From assembly GCA_038528965.1 (NCBI GenBank), contig JBCBEC010000008.1:130877-194876 (forward strand): DNA of 64,000 nucleotides, given 5' to 3'. This document shows positions 23,433 through 32,170 of this stretch, piece by piece. The notes under the pieces are model-generated. The model ran no database searches. It was given only the letters and a program-made list of their open reading frames with translations, and was not told where the DNA came from. Each line of letters starts with the position of its first letter. The stretch's first letter is position 1. Source of the stretch: Lewinella sp038528965. GTDB taxonomy: Bacteria > Bacteroidota > Bacteroidia > Chitinophagales > Saprospiraceae. A program made the translations under genes and the position numbers.

Positions 23433-25172
23433 ATGGGAGAACGCTACCACATTGCCAATGGCATCATCTACGATGGCCAGGGCGGAGAGGGATTCCAGGG
23501 GGATTTATTACTGGCTAATGGTAAGATTGAAGCTGTTAGTAAAAGCTCGCTACCGCAAAACCAAGACTACCAATTCATCGATGCTACCGGCATGTGGGTG
23601 ACACCAGGCTTCATCGACATTCACACGCATTACGATGGCGAAGTGGAAATTGCACCAGAGCTAAGTGAGTCTGTACGCCATGGCGTAACCAGTATTCTGA
23701 TGGGCAGCTGTGGCATCAGCATGGTCATGGGTGACCCAGAGGAGCTGAGTGATATGTTTACGCGAGTAGAGGGCATGCCTAGCCATTACATCAAAGAAAT
23801 CCTCAAAGCGAAGAAGGACTGGGATGGTCCGGCGGAATATCTTCAACACCTGGAAGGATTGGCTTTAGGCCCTAACATTGGTCTGTTTCTCGGGCATTCG
23901 ACATTGCGCGCCTACGTGATGGGATTAAGTGCCAGCTTGAGCAGTGGAAATCAACCTACAAAGCGAGAGTTAGGCGAAATGTCGGGTATCCTGTCCGAAG
24001 CATTGGACGAAGGCTACCTCGGCCTCTCGATCAACCTTCTTGAGTTTGACAAAATGGATGGTACGGAGTTTCGCTCCCTCCCCACCCCTTCCGTCTTCGC
24101 CAACTGGAAAGAATATCGCCACCTTTTCCGACAGTTACGCGAGCGCGATCGTATCCTACAAACCGTTCCAAATAGCGCCAACCCCAGTACCTTCTTTAGC
24201 TTTATTTGGGAAAGTAGAGGGCTCTTCCGCAAGCCATTAAAGACCTCCATGTTGGCGATGATCGATGGGAAAACCGTCCGCGGCATTCACCGCATTTTTG
24301 GTAATAGCGCCCGCTTTGCAAATCGTTTTCTGGGAGCCAATGTTAAGTTCCAAGGCCTACCAGAACCCTTCGACGTCGTTACCCACGGCTTTGAATCACC
24401 CTTTTTCGAGGAGTTCGAAACAGGTACTGATTACTTGCATTTGCAAGAGGTGACCGAACGGCGGGAGCTGTTGGATCAACCCAGCTACCGCAAACGTTTC
24501 CGCAAACAATGGAAGCAACGTTTTGCGCCACGCGTCTTTCATAGAGACTTAAAGGACACCGCTATAGTCAGCTGCCCCGATGAAGCCTTGAATGGTCGTT
24601 CCTTTCGAGAATTGGCTAAAGAGCAAGGTCGAGATGAGATCGATTATTTCTTGGATAAGGTACAAGAGTACGGTGATGACTTGCGCTGGTACACTGTAGT
24701 AGGTAACGACCGCCCGCGCGAACTCAATTGGATCATCAACCACCCGGATTGCCACATCGGCTTTAGTGATGCGGGGGCACATTTGCGTAATATGGCGCAC
24801 TACAACTTCCCACTGCGCCTTCTACGTTTTGTACAACAACAGCAGGCAGAAGGTCACAAAACACTTTCTATTGGTAAAGCCATTTATAAGTTGACTAAAG
24901 AACTCGCTGATTGGTACCTCTTGGATACTGGCACCTTGGAAGAAGGGCGCTCAGCAGATGTCGTTATTTTAGATCCTGCGCAGCTAAACCAACAACTAGA
25001 GGAAACCCACCAGGCAGGCATGCCAGGTTTAGCAAGTTACCAACGACTAGTGCGTCGGAATGATGACACGGTCCGCGAGGTTTTCGTAAATGGGAAACTA
25101 GCCTGGCAGGCAGGGCAAGCTAGTCCAGCACTGGGGCATAAAAAACTAGGTCGCGTTTTAAGAGCCCAGTAG
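23433..25172 (+). CDS. N-acyl-D-amino-acid deacylase family amidohydrolase
   Basis: 579 residues, predicted cytosolic zinc amidohydrolase of the D-aminoacylase/dihydroorotase-like superfamily, which removes N-acyl groups from D-amino acids or acts on related amides. The TIM-barrel start is marked by PGFIDIHTHYDGE (metal ligands His64, His66); further family features are SILMGSCGIS, EGYLGLSINL and the catalytic Asp446 in FSDAGAHLR. The C-terminus returns to the small beta-sandwich (GRSADVVILDP ... VREVFVNGKLAWQ). It is somewhat longer than classic members (~480-550). No signal peptide. It stands alone with its own -7-like box and is convergent with the next gene at 4 bp distance. Exact substrate unknown. 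Confidence 0.88.
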   Translation: MGERYHIANGIIYDGQGGEGFQGDLLLANGKIEAVSKSSLPQNQDYQFIDATGMWVTPGFIDIHTHYDGEVEIAPELSESVRHGVTSILMGSCGISMVMGDPEELSDMFTRVEGMPSHYIKEILKAKKDWDGPAEYLQHLEGLALGPNIGLFLGHSTLRAYVMGLSASLSSGNQPTKRELGEMSGILSEALDEGYLGLSINLLEFDKMDGTEFRSLPTPSVFANWKEYRHLFRQLRERDRILQTVPNSANPSTFFSFIWESRGLFRKPLKTSMLAMIDGKTVRGIHRIFGNSARFANRFLGANVKFQGLPEPFDVVTHGFESPFFEEFETGTDYLHLQEVTERRELLDQPSYRKRFRKQWKQRFAPRVFHRDLKDTAIVSCPDEALNGRSFRELAKEQGRDEIDYFLDKVQEYGDDLRWYTVVGNDRPRELNWIINHPDCHIGFSDAGAHLRNMAHYNFPLRLLRFVQQQQAEGHKTLSIGKAIYKLTKELADWYLLDTGTLEEGRSADVVILDPAQLNQQLEETHQAGMPGLASYQRLVRRNDDTVREVFVNGKLAWQAGQASPALGHKKLGRVLRAQ

Positions 25173-25176
25173 TAGC

Positions 25177-26400
25177 CTATGGCCTGGCCGATATCCGCAA
25201 ATACTCATAATGTGAGGACCGCTTTCCAAGGAGTCGGTAGCGTAGCCCCATACTGAAACGGAGTAAACTAAAGTGCTCTTCTTCTCCTCGCCAGCTGGCA
25301 GGATCAGGTTGATAGCTGGCGTTTAAGTCCAATAACATCCGCTCTCCCACATCCAGATAAAGACCAAGCTTAGGACAGAGCGTGAGATAATAAAAGCTGG
25401 TGGAAGTAACATCTTCACTATCCCGATCAAATTCTACATTGTTGGGGCTTCCCCCTACGATGCCATTTGTTCCGTCAATAATGAAAGTGGTATCAATATC
25501 TACGTGGATAAAATTGGCCGCAAAAAATCGTAGATCCAGACCGAGGTAAGGCGTTGCTCTCTTGTTTTGTGTTAGGAGATAAGAAAGCCCTGCTCCCATT
25601 GACCCACCAATATACCCAGTCACCTCTGTATCTAGTTCCACTTCCACTTCATCTCCCGAAAGGATCGAAAAAACATCTATCTGGCCGATGATTTGGTCAA
25701 ACAAAACTTGCTGCGGATCGGGCCGGTTTAGACCCACCTCAATGGACCAATCAAAGAACCAACGTGGGTAGACGCGCCGGTAGGCATTATAACTCCAAAA
25801 CTGCATTCCGGAAGGAATTCCCAGGCCCGTAGACTGAAAATTTGTGCCGGCTGTCATGAGGCTCAAGCCAACTCCACCTTCTACCCGGTCACTACGCTCA
25901 ACCACCTTTGTCTTTCTTTGGATAGATTCGACATCATAGGTCCAAAGGGCCTTACGGCAAAATCGAAGCCACATAGCGTCTAGTTCTGCCTCTGTAGGAA
26001 TAGGATCCGATTCGATCCACTGCGCATCGGCAATGATATCCAGGTTGAGCAAACGGTATTTATGACGTTGATCCTCCGGTAGAGCTCCTAGTAGGTATAC
26101 TCGCCGTTTATTGATGGACTCTTCGTTCAAGATTCCATTTATCCTGGTACAAATGTTGGCCAGTGTATCGGTATCTGATAGGATCATCAGACTGTAGTCT
26201 CGTTGCTCCTGATGTCGGTGTAGGCGGGCAAGCCAAGATGAATCTACTGGCGTATCCAAAACAGCGACTAGCAAGGGACTGTTAGGGGCGCTAGCGAGAC
26301 GCCACTCCGCATAATAATCAGCGTCAACCTGAGCATAGCCAACAGAAAAAGCCCCACAACACAAGACAAGAGAAAAGCCGTAGCGAACTACAGCGCGCAT
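25177..26400 (-). CDS. secreted protein with C-terminal outer-membrane barrel
   Basis: 407 residues from the ATG at 26400 (MRAVVRYGFSLVLCCGAFSVGYA before QV); ATGs at 26418 and further upstream are also in frame, but this one gives the cleanest signal peptide. Residues ~25-180 look like a small alpha/beta domain with no family recognised. From about 190 the sequence becomes a run of amphipathic strands (GVGLSLMTAGTNF ... LRFSMGLRYRLLGK), typical of a small beta-barrel. Its role is unknown. It lies downstream of the LytR/LytS-type pair on the same strand but with a 121-bp gap. Confidence 0.7.
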   Translation of the reverse strand: MRAVVRYGFSLVLCCGAFSVGYAQVDADYYAEWRLASAPNSPLLVAVLDTPVDSSWLARLHRHQEQRDYSLMILSDTDTLANICTRINGILNEESINKRRVYLLGALPEDQRHKYRLLNLDIIADAQWIESDPIPTEAELDAMWLRFCRKALWTYDVESIQRKTKVVERSDRVEGGVGLSLMTAGTNFQSTGLGIPSGMQFWSYNAYRRVYPRWFFDWSIEVGLNRPDPQQVLFDQIIGQIDVFSILSGDEVEVELDTEVTGYIGGSMGAGLSYLLTQNKRATPYLGLDLRFFAANFIHVDIDTTFIIDGTNGIVGGSPNNVEFDRDSEDVTSTSFYYLTLCPKLGLYLDVGERMLLDLNASYQPDPASWRGEEEHFSLLRFSMGLRYRLLGKRSSHYEYLRISARP

Positions 26401-26521
26401 TAGTAGACAAGACCTCATAAGCTTTTCGATTAAAGACCAGCCTAAGATCAAATTCTACTACAGTGTTTTGATTGGAGAAATACCTGAAGCGGACAAAATG
26501 AAAGCTGAAATAATGGCAGGG

Positions 26522-27283
26522 TCAATGTTCTTGCAGCCAGGCTAGAAAGAGCGCAGCTCGGGCCTTACTCACGATAATCTGCTCGGGCATTTCAATATTG
26601 ACTTGTATGATGAGCTTACGTGCGAAGTAGCGCTCCACTTCCTTAATCACTTCCCGGTGAATGATAAACTGCCGGTTGGCGCGGAAAAAATCTCGTCCTA
26701 GCGTTTGTTCCAGGCTGTCCAGATTGTGTTCTAGTACGTAGCGTTTGCGATCAAAGGTATAGCCGTAAGTGATGCCATCCTTTTTGTGCAATACGGCCAG
26801 ATGGTTCTTCTTTACCGGAATGATCTTCTCCCCCCGATGGACTAAGATTGTCGCATTCCGCTGGGTATCATGTAGACCAAAATAGGTAAGGAGTTGCTCA
26901 GGATCAAAGCTGGGCGTAGTGGGTGCCTGGGTCAACTGCTGGTGCTTTTGCAAAGTAGCGGCCAACATTTCCTCATCGATGGGCTTAAGCAGATAATCAA
27001 TACCGTTTTGTCGAAAGGCCTCCAGGGCGTACTCATCGTAGGCCGTACAAAAAATGACCGGGGTTGTACTTTTCAACTCTCGAAAGATCTCAAAGCTCAA
27101 ACCATCCGGCAGCTGGATATCAGAGAAGAAAAGGTCTGGCAAGGAGTGCTCAGCAAAGTAACTCCTGGCAGCTTTAAGACTCGGCAGATTAGCTTGGATC
27201 TCAATCTTAGGGTCCAGCTTCAACAGCTCTTCTTCCAGGGCTGCCGCCATTAGTGGCTCGTCTTCAATAATTATAACTTTCAT
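26522..27283 (-). CDS. LytR/AlgR-type response regulator (LytTR DNA-binding)
   Basis: 253 residues: a receiver domain with acidic pocket EDE near the N-terminus, phospho-acceptor Asp55 in FFSDIQLPD and the conserved Lys in YLLKPID near residue 98, then a linker and a C-terminal LytTR domain (about 150-250; ILVHRGEKIIPVKK ... RDFFRANRQFIIHREVI). It should bind DNA direct repeats upstream of its targets when phosphorylated. Its ATG overlaps the stop of the histidine kinase gene (ATGA at 27280-27283), so the two are coupled partners. Confidence 0.94.
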   Translation of the reverse strand: MKVIIIEDEPLMAAALEEELLKLDPKIEIQANLPSLKAARSYFAEHSLPDLFFSDIQLPDGLSFEIFRELKSTTPVIFCTAYDEYALEAFRQNGIDYLLKPIDEEMLAATLQKHQQLTQAPTTPSFDPEQLLTYFGLHDTQRNATILVHRGEKIIPVKKNHLAVLHKKDGITYGYTFDRKRYVLEHNLDSLEQTLGRDFFRANRQFIIHREVIKEVERYFARKLIIQVNIEMPEQIIVSKARAALFLAWLQEH

Positions 27284-28359
27284 TTGGGAAGTATAGGTAC
27301 GTAAGCCCGGAAGGTTAGGTCTTCTTGCGAAGTTTCCACCCTTGGACCGTTCGGTGATAGTAGTTGGTAGCGTTCCCTTAAATTATGCAACCCGAAGCCA
27401 TTGCTATCAGCTAGAGATGTCTTTTTCGGCAACATATTATTCTCTACCAGTAGACTCTGACCTTCGTGCGTTTTGATTTGAATATGCAGTGGATTTTCGG
27501 CATCAAAAGCGTTGTGCTTAATTGCATTCTCCACTAGTATTTGTAAGGTAAAAATAGGAAGCAAGCCACCTTGTTTCTGCTGTTCATTAAGCTCCACCGT
27601 ATAATTTAACCCCTCTCCAAAACGCACTTTTTGGAGTGCCAGATAGTCCTCACAGAACTGCAGCTCTTCCTGCACACTGATGGTATCTTGACGTGCATAC
27701 TGAATAGAGCGGCGCAAAAAACCAGAAAGCCGTTGCAGGTAGCGTTTAGCCTGATCCGCATCCTTCCCGATCAAAAGTTGTAGGGTATACAGTGCATTGA
27801 ATAAAAAGTGAGGCTGTAGCTGATGTTTTAGCTGCGCTTGCTGAGCCATTAGGTTGCTCACCTCCAGTTGCATATTACTTAGGGCCAATCGACTTTCATT
27901 ATCACGCGTAAGTACCAGGTTAAGGATCAATAAAATCACTGCATTATTGGCCAGTGTACCAACGAGCGGATAAAAGCTAAGGCCCGCCGGTCGCTGTAGC
28001 CCAAACTTGACACTAACTATTGGGTCCAAAATAAGAGGTAGCACTAAGAAACTCACTGCCCCTAGAAAACTATAAATATAAAGCCGAAGCTGATTTTTCT
28101 CCGCCCTGGCAGTCTCTGGCTTATCTATCTCCTTGGTAAATAACCAAATATTGATCAACCACAATACAAAAATAGTCAGCGAGAGTATTGTACCCGCTAC
28201 CAAGGTAACAGCTAAAGCATATTGCTCAGAACCAATCGCTTCTCGGAATTCATCCCGATTAAAAATCGCAACCGGCGTCATCCGAAAGATGGCGAGCAAT
28301 GGTGAAGTCACCAATGCCAATCGCAATAATTGTTGTCTTACGGGCTGTTGCCAATACAT
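27280..28359 (-). CDS. LytS/YehU-type sensor histidine kinase
   Basis: 359 residues in the inner membrane. Four hydrophobic segments (about 12-30, 48-74, 93-112, 131-150) precede the His_kinase motif with acceptor His184 in QLQPHFLFNAL, followed by the ATP-binding region (LVENAIKHNAF, GFGLHNLRERYQLL). There is no separate sensor domain beyond the membrane part, so the signal may be sensed in the membrane. It partners the LytTR regulator encoded next. A -7-like box (28427-28434) and a 9-bp inverted repeat lie upstream, beyond which is the palindromic minisatellite. Confidence 0.93.
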   Translation of the reverse strand: MYWQQPVRQQLLRLALVTSPLLAIFRMTPVAIFNRDEFREAIGSEQYALAVTLVAGTILSLTIFVLWLINIWLFTKEIDKPETARAEKNQLRLYIYSFLGAVSFLVLPLILDPIVSVKFGLQRPAGLSFYPLVGTLANNAVILLILNLVLTRDNESRLALSNMQLEVSNLMAQQAQLKHQLQPHFLFNALYTLQLLIGKDADQAKRYLQRLSGFLRRSIQYARQDTISVQEELQFCEDYLALQKVRFGEGLNYTVELNEQQKQGGLLPIFTLQILVENAIKHNAFDAENPLHIQIKTHEGQSLLVENNMLPKKTSLADSNGFGLHNLRERYQLLSPNGPRVETSQEDLTFRAYVPILPK

Positions 28360-28389
28360 ATGCTGTGATTGTAAGCGAGGCTAAAAGGC

Positions 28390-28422
28390 GGGATCAAGTA
28401 CTGTAGAAACAATCTTGATCCC
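28390..28422. promoter_or_regulatory. 9-bp inverted repeat in the kinase leader
   Basis: GGGATCAAG at 28390-28398 and CTTGATCCC at 28414-28422 are perfectly complementary with a 15-base spacer. They lie between the candidate -7 box and the start of the LytS-type gene, so they could be an operator or form a hairpin in the leader RNA. Confidence 0.45.
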
Positions 28423-28426
28423 AGAC

Positions 28427-28434
28427 CAAATTTA
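28427..28434 (-). promoter_or_regulatory. candidate -7 box of the kinase/regulator operon
   Basis: Read on the minus strand this is TAAATTTG, a full match to TAnnTTTG, 68 bases before the kinase ATG. The -33 region would fall at the edge of the minisatellite. Confidence 0.45.
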
Positions 28435-28458
28435 CACCTAAAACCCTATTCTTTGTTT

Positions 28459-28905
28459 GTTCGCCTTTGGCTCACGGGGGAACTCGCTGTCGCTCGTGGG
28501 GTAAGCTCACTAGCGTTCGCGGGGATAACTCGCCTGTGGCTCGTGGTTGAAGCTCACTCTCGTTCGCGGGGGAAACTCGCTGGCGCTCGTGGCTATAGCT
28601 CGCAAGCTCGCGGTGGTGCCGACTTTGTCGGCGGTAGATGCTCGTTGGCACTCGCGGTTTGGCAGGTGAATCTAGGTCAGTGTTTAACCTATGAGTCAAT
28701 GGTAAACTCCTTAAACCGCGAACGGAAGTAAGCTTCTCAGTAAACCGTAGGCGCACCTCAACCGTGAGCATCGCGAACCCTTACCGCGAGCTTGCGAGCT
28801 ATCACCGCGAGCCACCGGCGAGTTTCCCCCGTGAGCTTTGCGAACTCCCCCCACGAGTGCCAGCGAGTTATCACCGCGAACGAGAGTGAGCTTCCCCGCA
28901 AGCCC
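28459..28905. repeat. large palindrome of a GC-rich ~23-bp minisatellite
   Basis: The left half (28459-28670) is a tandem run of about seven degenerate ~23-bp units of the form TGGCGCTCGCGGGGGAAACTCGC. The right half (about 28711-28903) holds the same units in reverse complement. Perfect arms include 28550-28569 with 28874-28893 (20 bp) and, nested inside, 28596-28614 with 28783-28801 (19 bp), so a long cruciform or RNA hairpin centred near 28700 is possible. Open frames here in several directions are repeat-driven and not believable genes. It ends right at the stop codon of the DUF4249 gene. Confidence 0.8.
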
Positions 28906-29712
28906 CTACTCAGGCAAATCGATCTGCAACGTATCCGTCGCAATTGCGCCAAAATAGCCAAGGATATCTCCGTCCCAATTGGTAGTCGGGTTACCAGGAG
29001 CGGCGCTACCGCCGTTAGGGCCTCCGTCTTCGCCGATGATATCAGCTAGGGAGTTGAGGTAGTCAAAACTATTTTTATCAATGTGCTGGAGTACAACGGT
29101 TATGCTTACTCCTGGATCAAATATGCGTTGGAAGATGGGTAAGCGGGCACGTTCACTACCATCGAACAAATTGTCGTCGGTAACCTGTAAGTCTTCTCCT
29201 GCCAATTCAAAGACACCATCTATGGCATGGATCTGACGATAGTAGTTTCTTCGCTCGCCATTATCTGCAAAACGGAGAAATACTTGGTACCCTTCATCAA
29301 ATGGCCCAAAAGCTTCTCGAAATTCGGCTTCTAATTCATCCAGTACTACTTCTTGTGGTACCTCGGCACTGGCCATATAGGTCTTGTCATTAAGACTTAC
29401 TTCCAGGGTGTAAGTCTGCCCACTAATGGCATTGACACTGGTCCGATAGCGACCGTTGCTTTCTAGTGGTACTTCAATCATCCCACCAACATTATCCAGA
29501 AGCCTCACCTGGGCATCATTGCGGTATACTGCTGTTTCGTTACTGAAATAGCTTGTCGTTTCAGAAATAAGTACTTCAAAATCGTGTTGCCCGGCCTCTA
29601 AACGCGCCTCGATAACGACTTGCGGATCACTTTCGTTAAGATCCACATCAATGACTTGCTCACAAGCAAATAAGAAAGGTGCGAGTAGGACTAGAAGACT
29701 AATATTTTTCAT
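28906..29712 (-). CDS. DUF4249 lipoprotein
   Basis: 268 residues with a lipoprotein signal (MKNISLLVLLAPFLFAC, Cys17 predicted to be lipidated). The mature part begins VIDVDLNESDPQVVIEARL and continues with beta strands and TYTLEVSLNDKTYMASAEVP, the usual layout of the Bacteroidota DUF4249 family. These lipoproteins are almost always encoded next to a TonB-dependent receptor and probably act as its surface-exposed partner in uptake. Here it follows the receptor gene by 11 bp on the same strand. The ligand is unknown. Confidence 0.88.
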   Translation of the reverse strand: MKNISLLVLLAPFLFACEQVIDVDLNESDPQVVIEARLEAGQHDFEVLISETTSYFSNETAVYRNDAQVRLLDNVGGMIEVPLESNGRYRTSVNAISGQTYTLEVSLNDKTYMASAEVPQEVVLDELEAEFREAFGPFDEGYQVFLRFADNGERRNYYRQIHAIDGVFELAGEDLQVTDDNLFDGSERARLPIFQRIFDPGVSITVVLQHIDKNSFDYLNSLADIIGEDGGPNGGSAAPGNPTTNWDGDILGYFGAIATDTLQIDLPE

Positions 29713-29723
29713 TGGTTGGGGGA

Positions 29724-32045
29724 TTAGAATTTAAAGTTATAGGTGAAAGATGGCACCCACTTGAAGAGGGCTAGTTGTACCGCCTCCGTCGTTTGCGGAT
29801 CGTCTTCACTCGGCGCAAAGTCGATTGAGAAGGCATTCTCGCGGCCATAGGCATTGTAGAGCGAGAAGTTCCAGCTGGACTCAAACTTCTCCGTTTTCTT
29901 GCGTAGCCAAGTCAGCCCTAAATCCAAGCGGTGATAATTGGGCATGCGGTAGCCGTTGCGTTCGGTGTAGTAAGGCGTCACCACTCCGTCAACAGTGTAG
30001 CGGCCAGACGGGAAGGTGACGGCATCGCCCGTATTGAATACGAAGTTGGCCGATAATTTCACCTTTGGACTTAAGTCATACATGGCTACAATGGCAAAAT
30101 CGTGAATACGGTCTTGACGAGCAGGAAATTCCTCACCACCGTTGATCTCATCAAATCGGCGGAGCGTGCGCGAAAGCGTGTAACTGAACCATCCCGTGAG
30201 GCGTCCCTGGGTCTTTTTGATGTAGAATTCTGCACCGTAGGCGCGCCCGTCACCGTACACCAAATCTCCTTCAATTTCTTCGTTCAGAAAGATATTGGCA
30301 CCATTACGGTAGTCAATCACATTCTGCATGTCTTTATAATAGATCTCCACCGAGGTCTCGTACATATTATCCTTAAAATTGCGGAAGTAGCCTAATGAAA
30401 CCTGATCAGCAATTTGTGGTTCTACATTATTGCTACTAGGCACCCACACATCAGTTGGCGTGGAACTTGTGGCGTTGCTCAGCAGATGGATGTACTGGTA
30501 ATTTCGGTTATACCCTAGCTTCAAGGAGCTAGTGGTGTTGAGCAAATAAGTAGCTGATAGTCGCGGTTCGAAACCGCTGTAGGTTTGAATACTTTCCCCT
30601 TCTTCGAAACGTGTTTCCGACAGCAGATTACCTACCTCATCAAACTCGTAGGCCGTACCCGCACCGCGGTAATCAAAGAAGGAGTAACGCAAACCGTAAT
30701 TTGCCGTTAGTCGATCACTTATTTTTTGTTCGTTTTGGACATATATCGCAGCCTCGTGCGAAAGCTTCTCTTCTGCATCTTCGATGGTAAAACCACTGTT
30801 CACACCAGCCCGTAAATTACCTGGCTCCAGATTGTGAACAATCCAATTTACACCAAACTTGACGGTATTTTTATCATTGGGAAAGAGCGTGAAATCTTGC
30901 TTAAAATTCCAATCTTCAATCACCGACTGTAGAGCGATTTCGTCATCCCCCTGCCCAAAACCAAACTCATAATCGTAGTTACTATAAATGATCGAAGTAT
31001 TGGAGAAAAGCTTATTGGAAAAGAGGTGGTTCCAACGCAAAGTCCCTGTAGCGTTACCCCAGTCGAAGCCAAAGTCGTCACTGAAACCAAACTTGTCTCT
31101 ACCGAAATAACCGGATAAGAACAAACGGTCCTTCTCACCCAGACGATAATTGGCTTTCAAATTGAGATCGTAGAAGTACAGCGTAGTATTCTGAATTCCT
31201 GGATCGCTAGACAAACCAGTAAACAAATCGGCATAAGTTCGCCGACCAGATACGATAAAGGAGCCTTTATCCTGTACGATTGGACCTTCCAAGGTTAGAC
31301 GAGACGAAATCAATCCGATCCCTCCTTGCCCACTGAACTTTTTACTATTGCCATCCTTCATCCTGATATCCATTACAGAGGAGGTACGCCCACCATATTC
31401 GGCAGCCATGCCGCCTTTGTAGACGGTGACATCTTTCAGCGCATCTGAATTGAACACAGAGAAAAACCCGAGTAAATGCGAAGGATTGTAAACCGGAGCT
31501 TCGTCAAGCAGGATGAGGTTCTGATCCAGTCCACCCCCGCGGACGTAAAAACCAGAATTACCCTCACCTGCTGACTTAATTCCCGGATTCAGTTGTACAA
31601 CTTTCATCACATCCCGTTCGCCAAACAGCACGGGGATCGCCTCAATTTCGCGCACGTCAATTTTGGTTACGCTACCCCGGGTTTCGGTGATGTTTTGATC
31701 TGCTTTTTCTGCGGTCACCACCACTTCTGCTAAGACTTGTGAGTCTGGACTCAGCTCTACATCCAGTTGTGTATCCTCAGACAAGTTTAGCTCAAGCACT
31801 TTGACTTGATAGCCCAAATATTGGAAAGCCACCTTATGCTCACCGGCGGGCATTGTAAGAGAATAAAAGCCATAGATATTAGTGGTAGTGCCCACTCCAT
31901 CCAGATCGGTCACCAAGGCTGTAGCCCCGATTAGATCCTCCCCCGTTGCGCCATCTTTAATGTAGCCGCTGATGGTCACCTTTTGATTTTGTGACCACAA
32001 GCAAAGGGGCATCAGGAGTAAGCTGAAAAGGATTGTTTTGTACAT
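29724..32045 (-). CDS. TonB-dependent receptor with carboxypeptidase-like N-terminal domain
   Basis: 773 residues from ATG 32045 (MYKTILFSLLLMPLCLWS before QN); the open frame runs upstream, but only this Met gives a signal peptide. Parts: carboxypeptidase-regulatory-like domain (about 22-100, VTISGYIKDGATGEDLIGA), plug (about 120-230, with GFYVRGGGLDQNLILLDEA) and a 22-strand-type barrel ending in Phe (FTYNFKF). It should import a substrate across the outer membrane using TonB energy, with the DUF4249 lipoprotein as partner. Length fits the family of receptors that pair with DUF4249. A -7-like box lies 35 bp upstream on the minus strand. Confidence 0.93.
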   Translation of the reverse strand: MYKTILFSLLLMPLCLWSQNQKVTISGYIKDGATGEDLIGATALVTDLDGVGTTTNIYGFYSLTMPAGEHKVAFQYLGYQVKVLELNLSEDTQLDVELSPDSQVLAEVVVTAEKADQNITETRGSVTKIDVREIEAIPVLFGERDVMKVVQLNPGIKSAGEGNSGFYVRGGGLDQNLILLDEAPVYNPSHLLGFFSVFNSDALKDVTVYKGGMAAEYGGRTSSVMDIRMKDGNSKKFSGQGGIGLISSRLTLEGPIVQDKGSFIVSGRRTYADLFTGLSSDPGIQNTTLYFYDLNLKANYRLGEKDRLFLSGYFGRDKFGFSDDFGFDWGNATGTLRWNHLFSNKLFSNTSIIYSNYDYEFGFGQGDDEIALQSVIEDWNFKQDFTLFPNDKNTVKFGVNWIVHNLEPGNLRAGVNSGFTIEDAEEKLSHEAAIYVQNEQKISDRLTANYGLRYSFFDYRGAGTAYEFDEVGNLLSETRFEEGESIQTYSGFEPRLSATYLLNTTSSLKLGYNRNYQYIHLLSNATSSTPTDVWVPSSNNVEPQIADQVSLGYFRNFKDNMYETSVEIYYKDMQNVIDYRNGANIFLNEEIEGDLVYGDGRAYGAEFYIKKTQGRLTGWFSYTLSRTLRRFDEINGGEEFPARQDRIHDFAIVAMYDLSPKVKLSANFVFNTGDAVTFPSGRYTVDGVVTPYYTERNGYRMPNYHRLDLGLTWLRKKTEKFESSWNFSLYNAYGRENAFSIDFAPSEDDPQTTEAVQLALFKWVPSFTYNFKF

Positions 32046-32079
32046 GGTTCTTTGGAGTTGTGGTGTTGTTAGCACGGGA

Positions 32080-32087
32080 CAAAAGTA
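32080..32087 (-). promoter_or_regulatory. candidate -7 box of the TonB-receptor operon
   Basis: On the minus strand the sequence reads TACTTTTG, a full match to TAnnTTTG, 35 bases before the receptor ATG. Confidence 0.5.
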
Positions 32088-32170
32088 ACGGCAGCCTAAG
32101 CCCAATGAAGGGTTTTACCGGTCAAGCAGGCCAAATTTGCCCCTCAAGTGGACAGATCTTGAGCTGAAGT

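Noticed and set aside
28453..28771. Open frames of 92-99 codons on both strands inside the GC-rich repeat
   Set aside because: They are produced by the tandem repeat itself, run in both directions through the same units, and have low-complexity composition without any fold-like pattern.
28459..28905. CRISPR array
   Set aside because: Units are directly adjacent, degenerate and inverted in the second half; there are no unique spacers of constant length and no cas genes.
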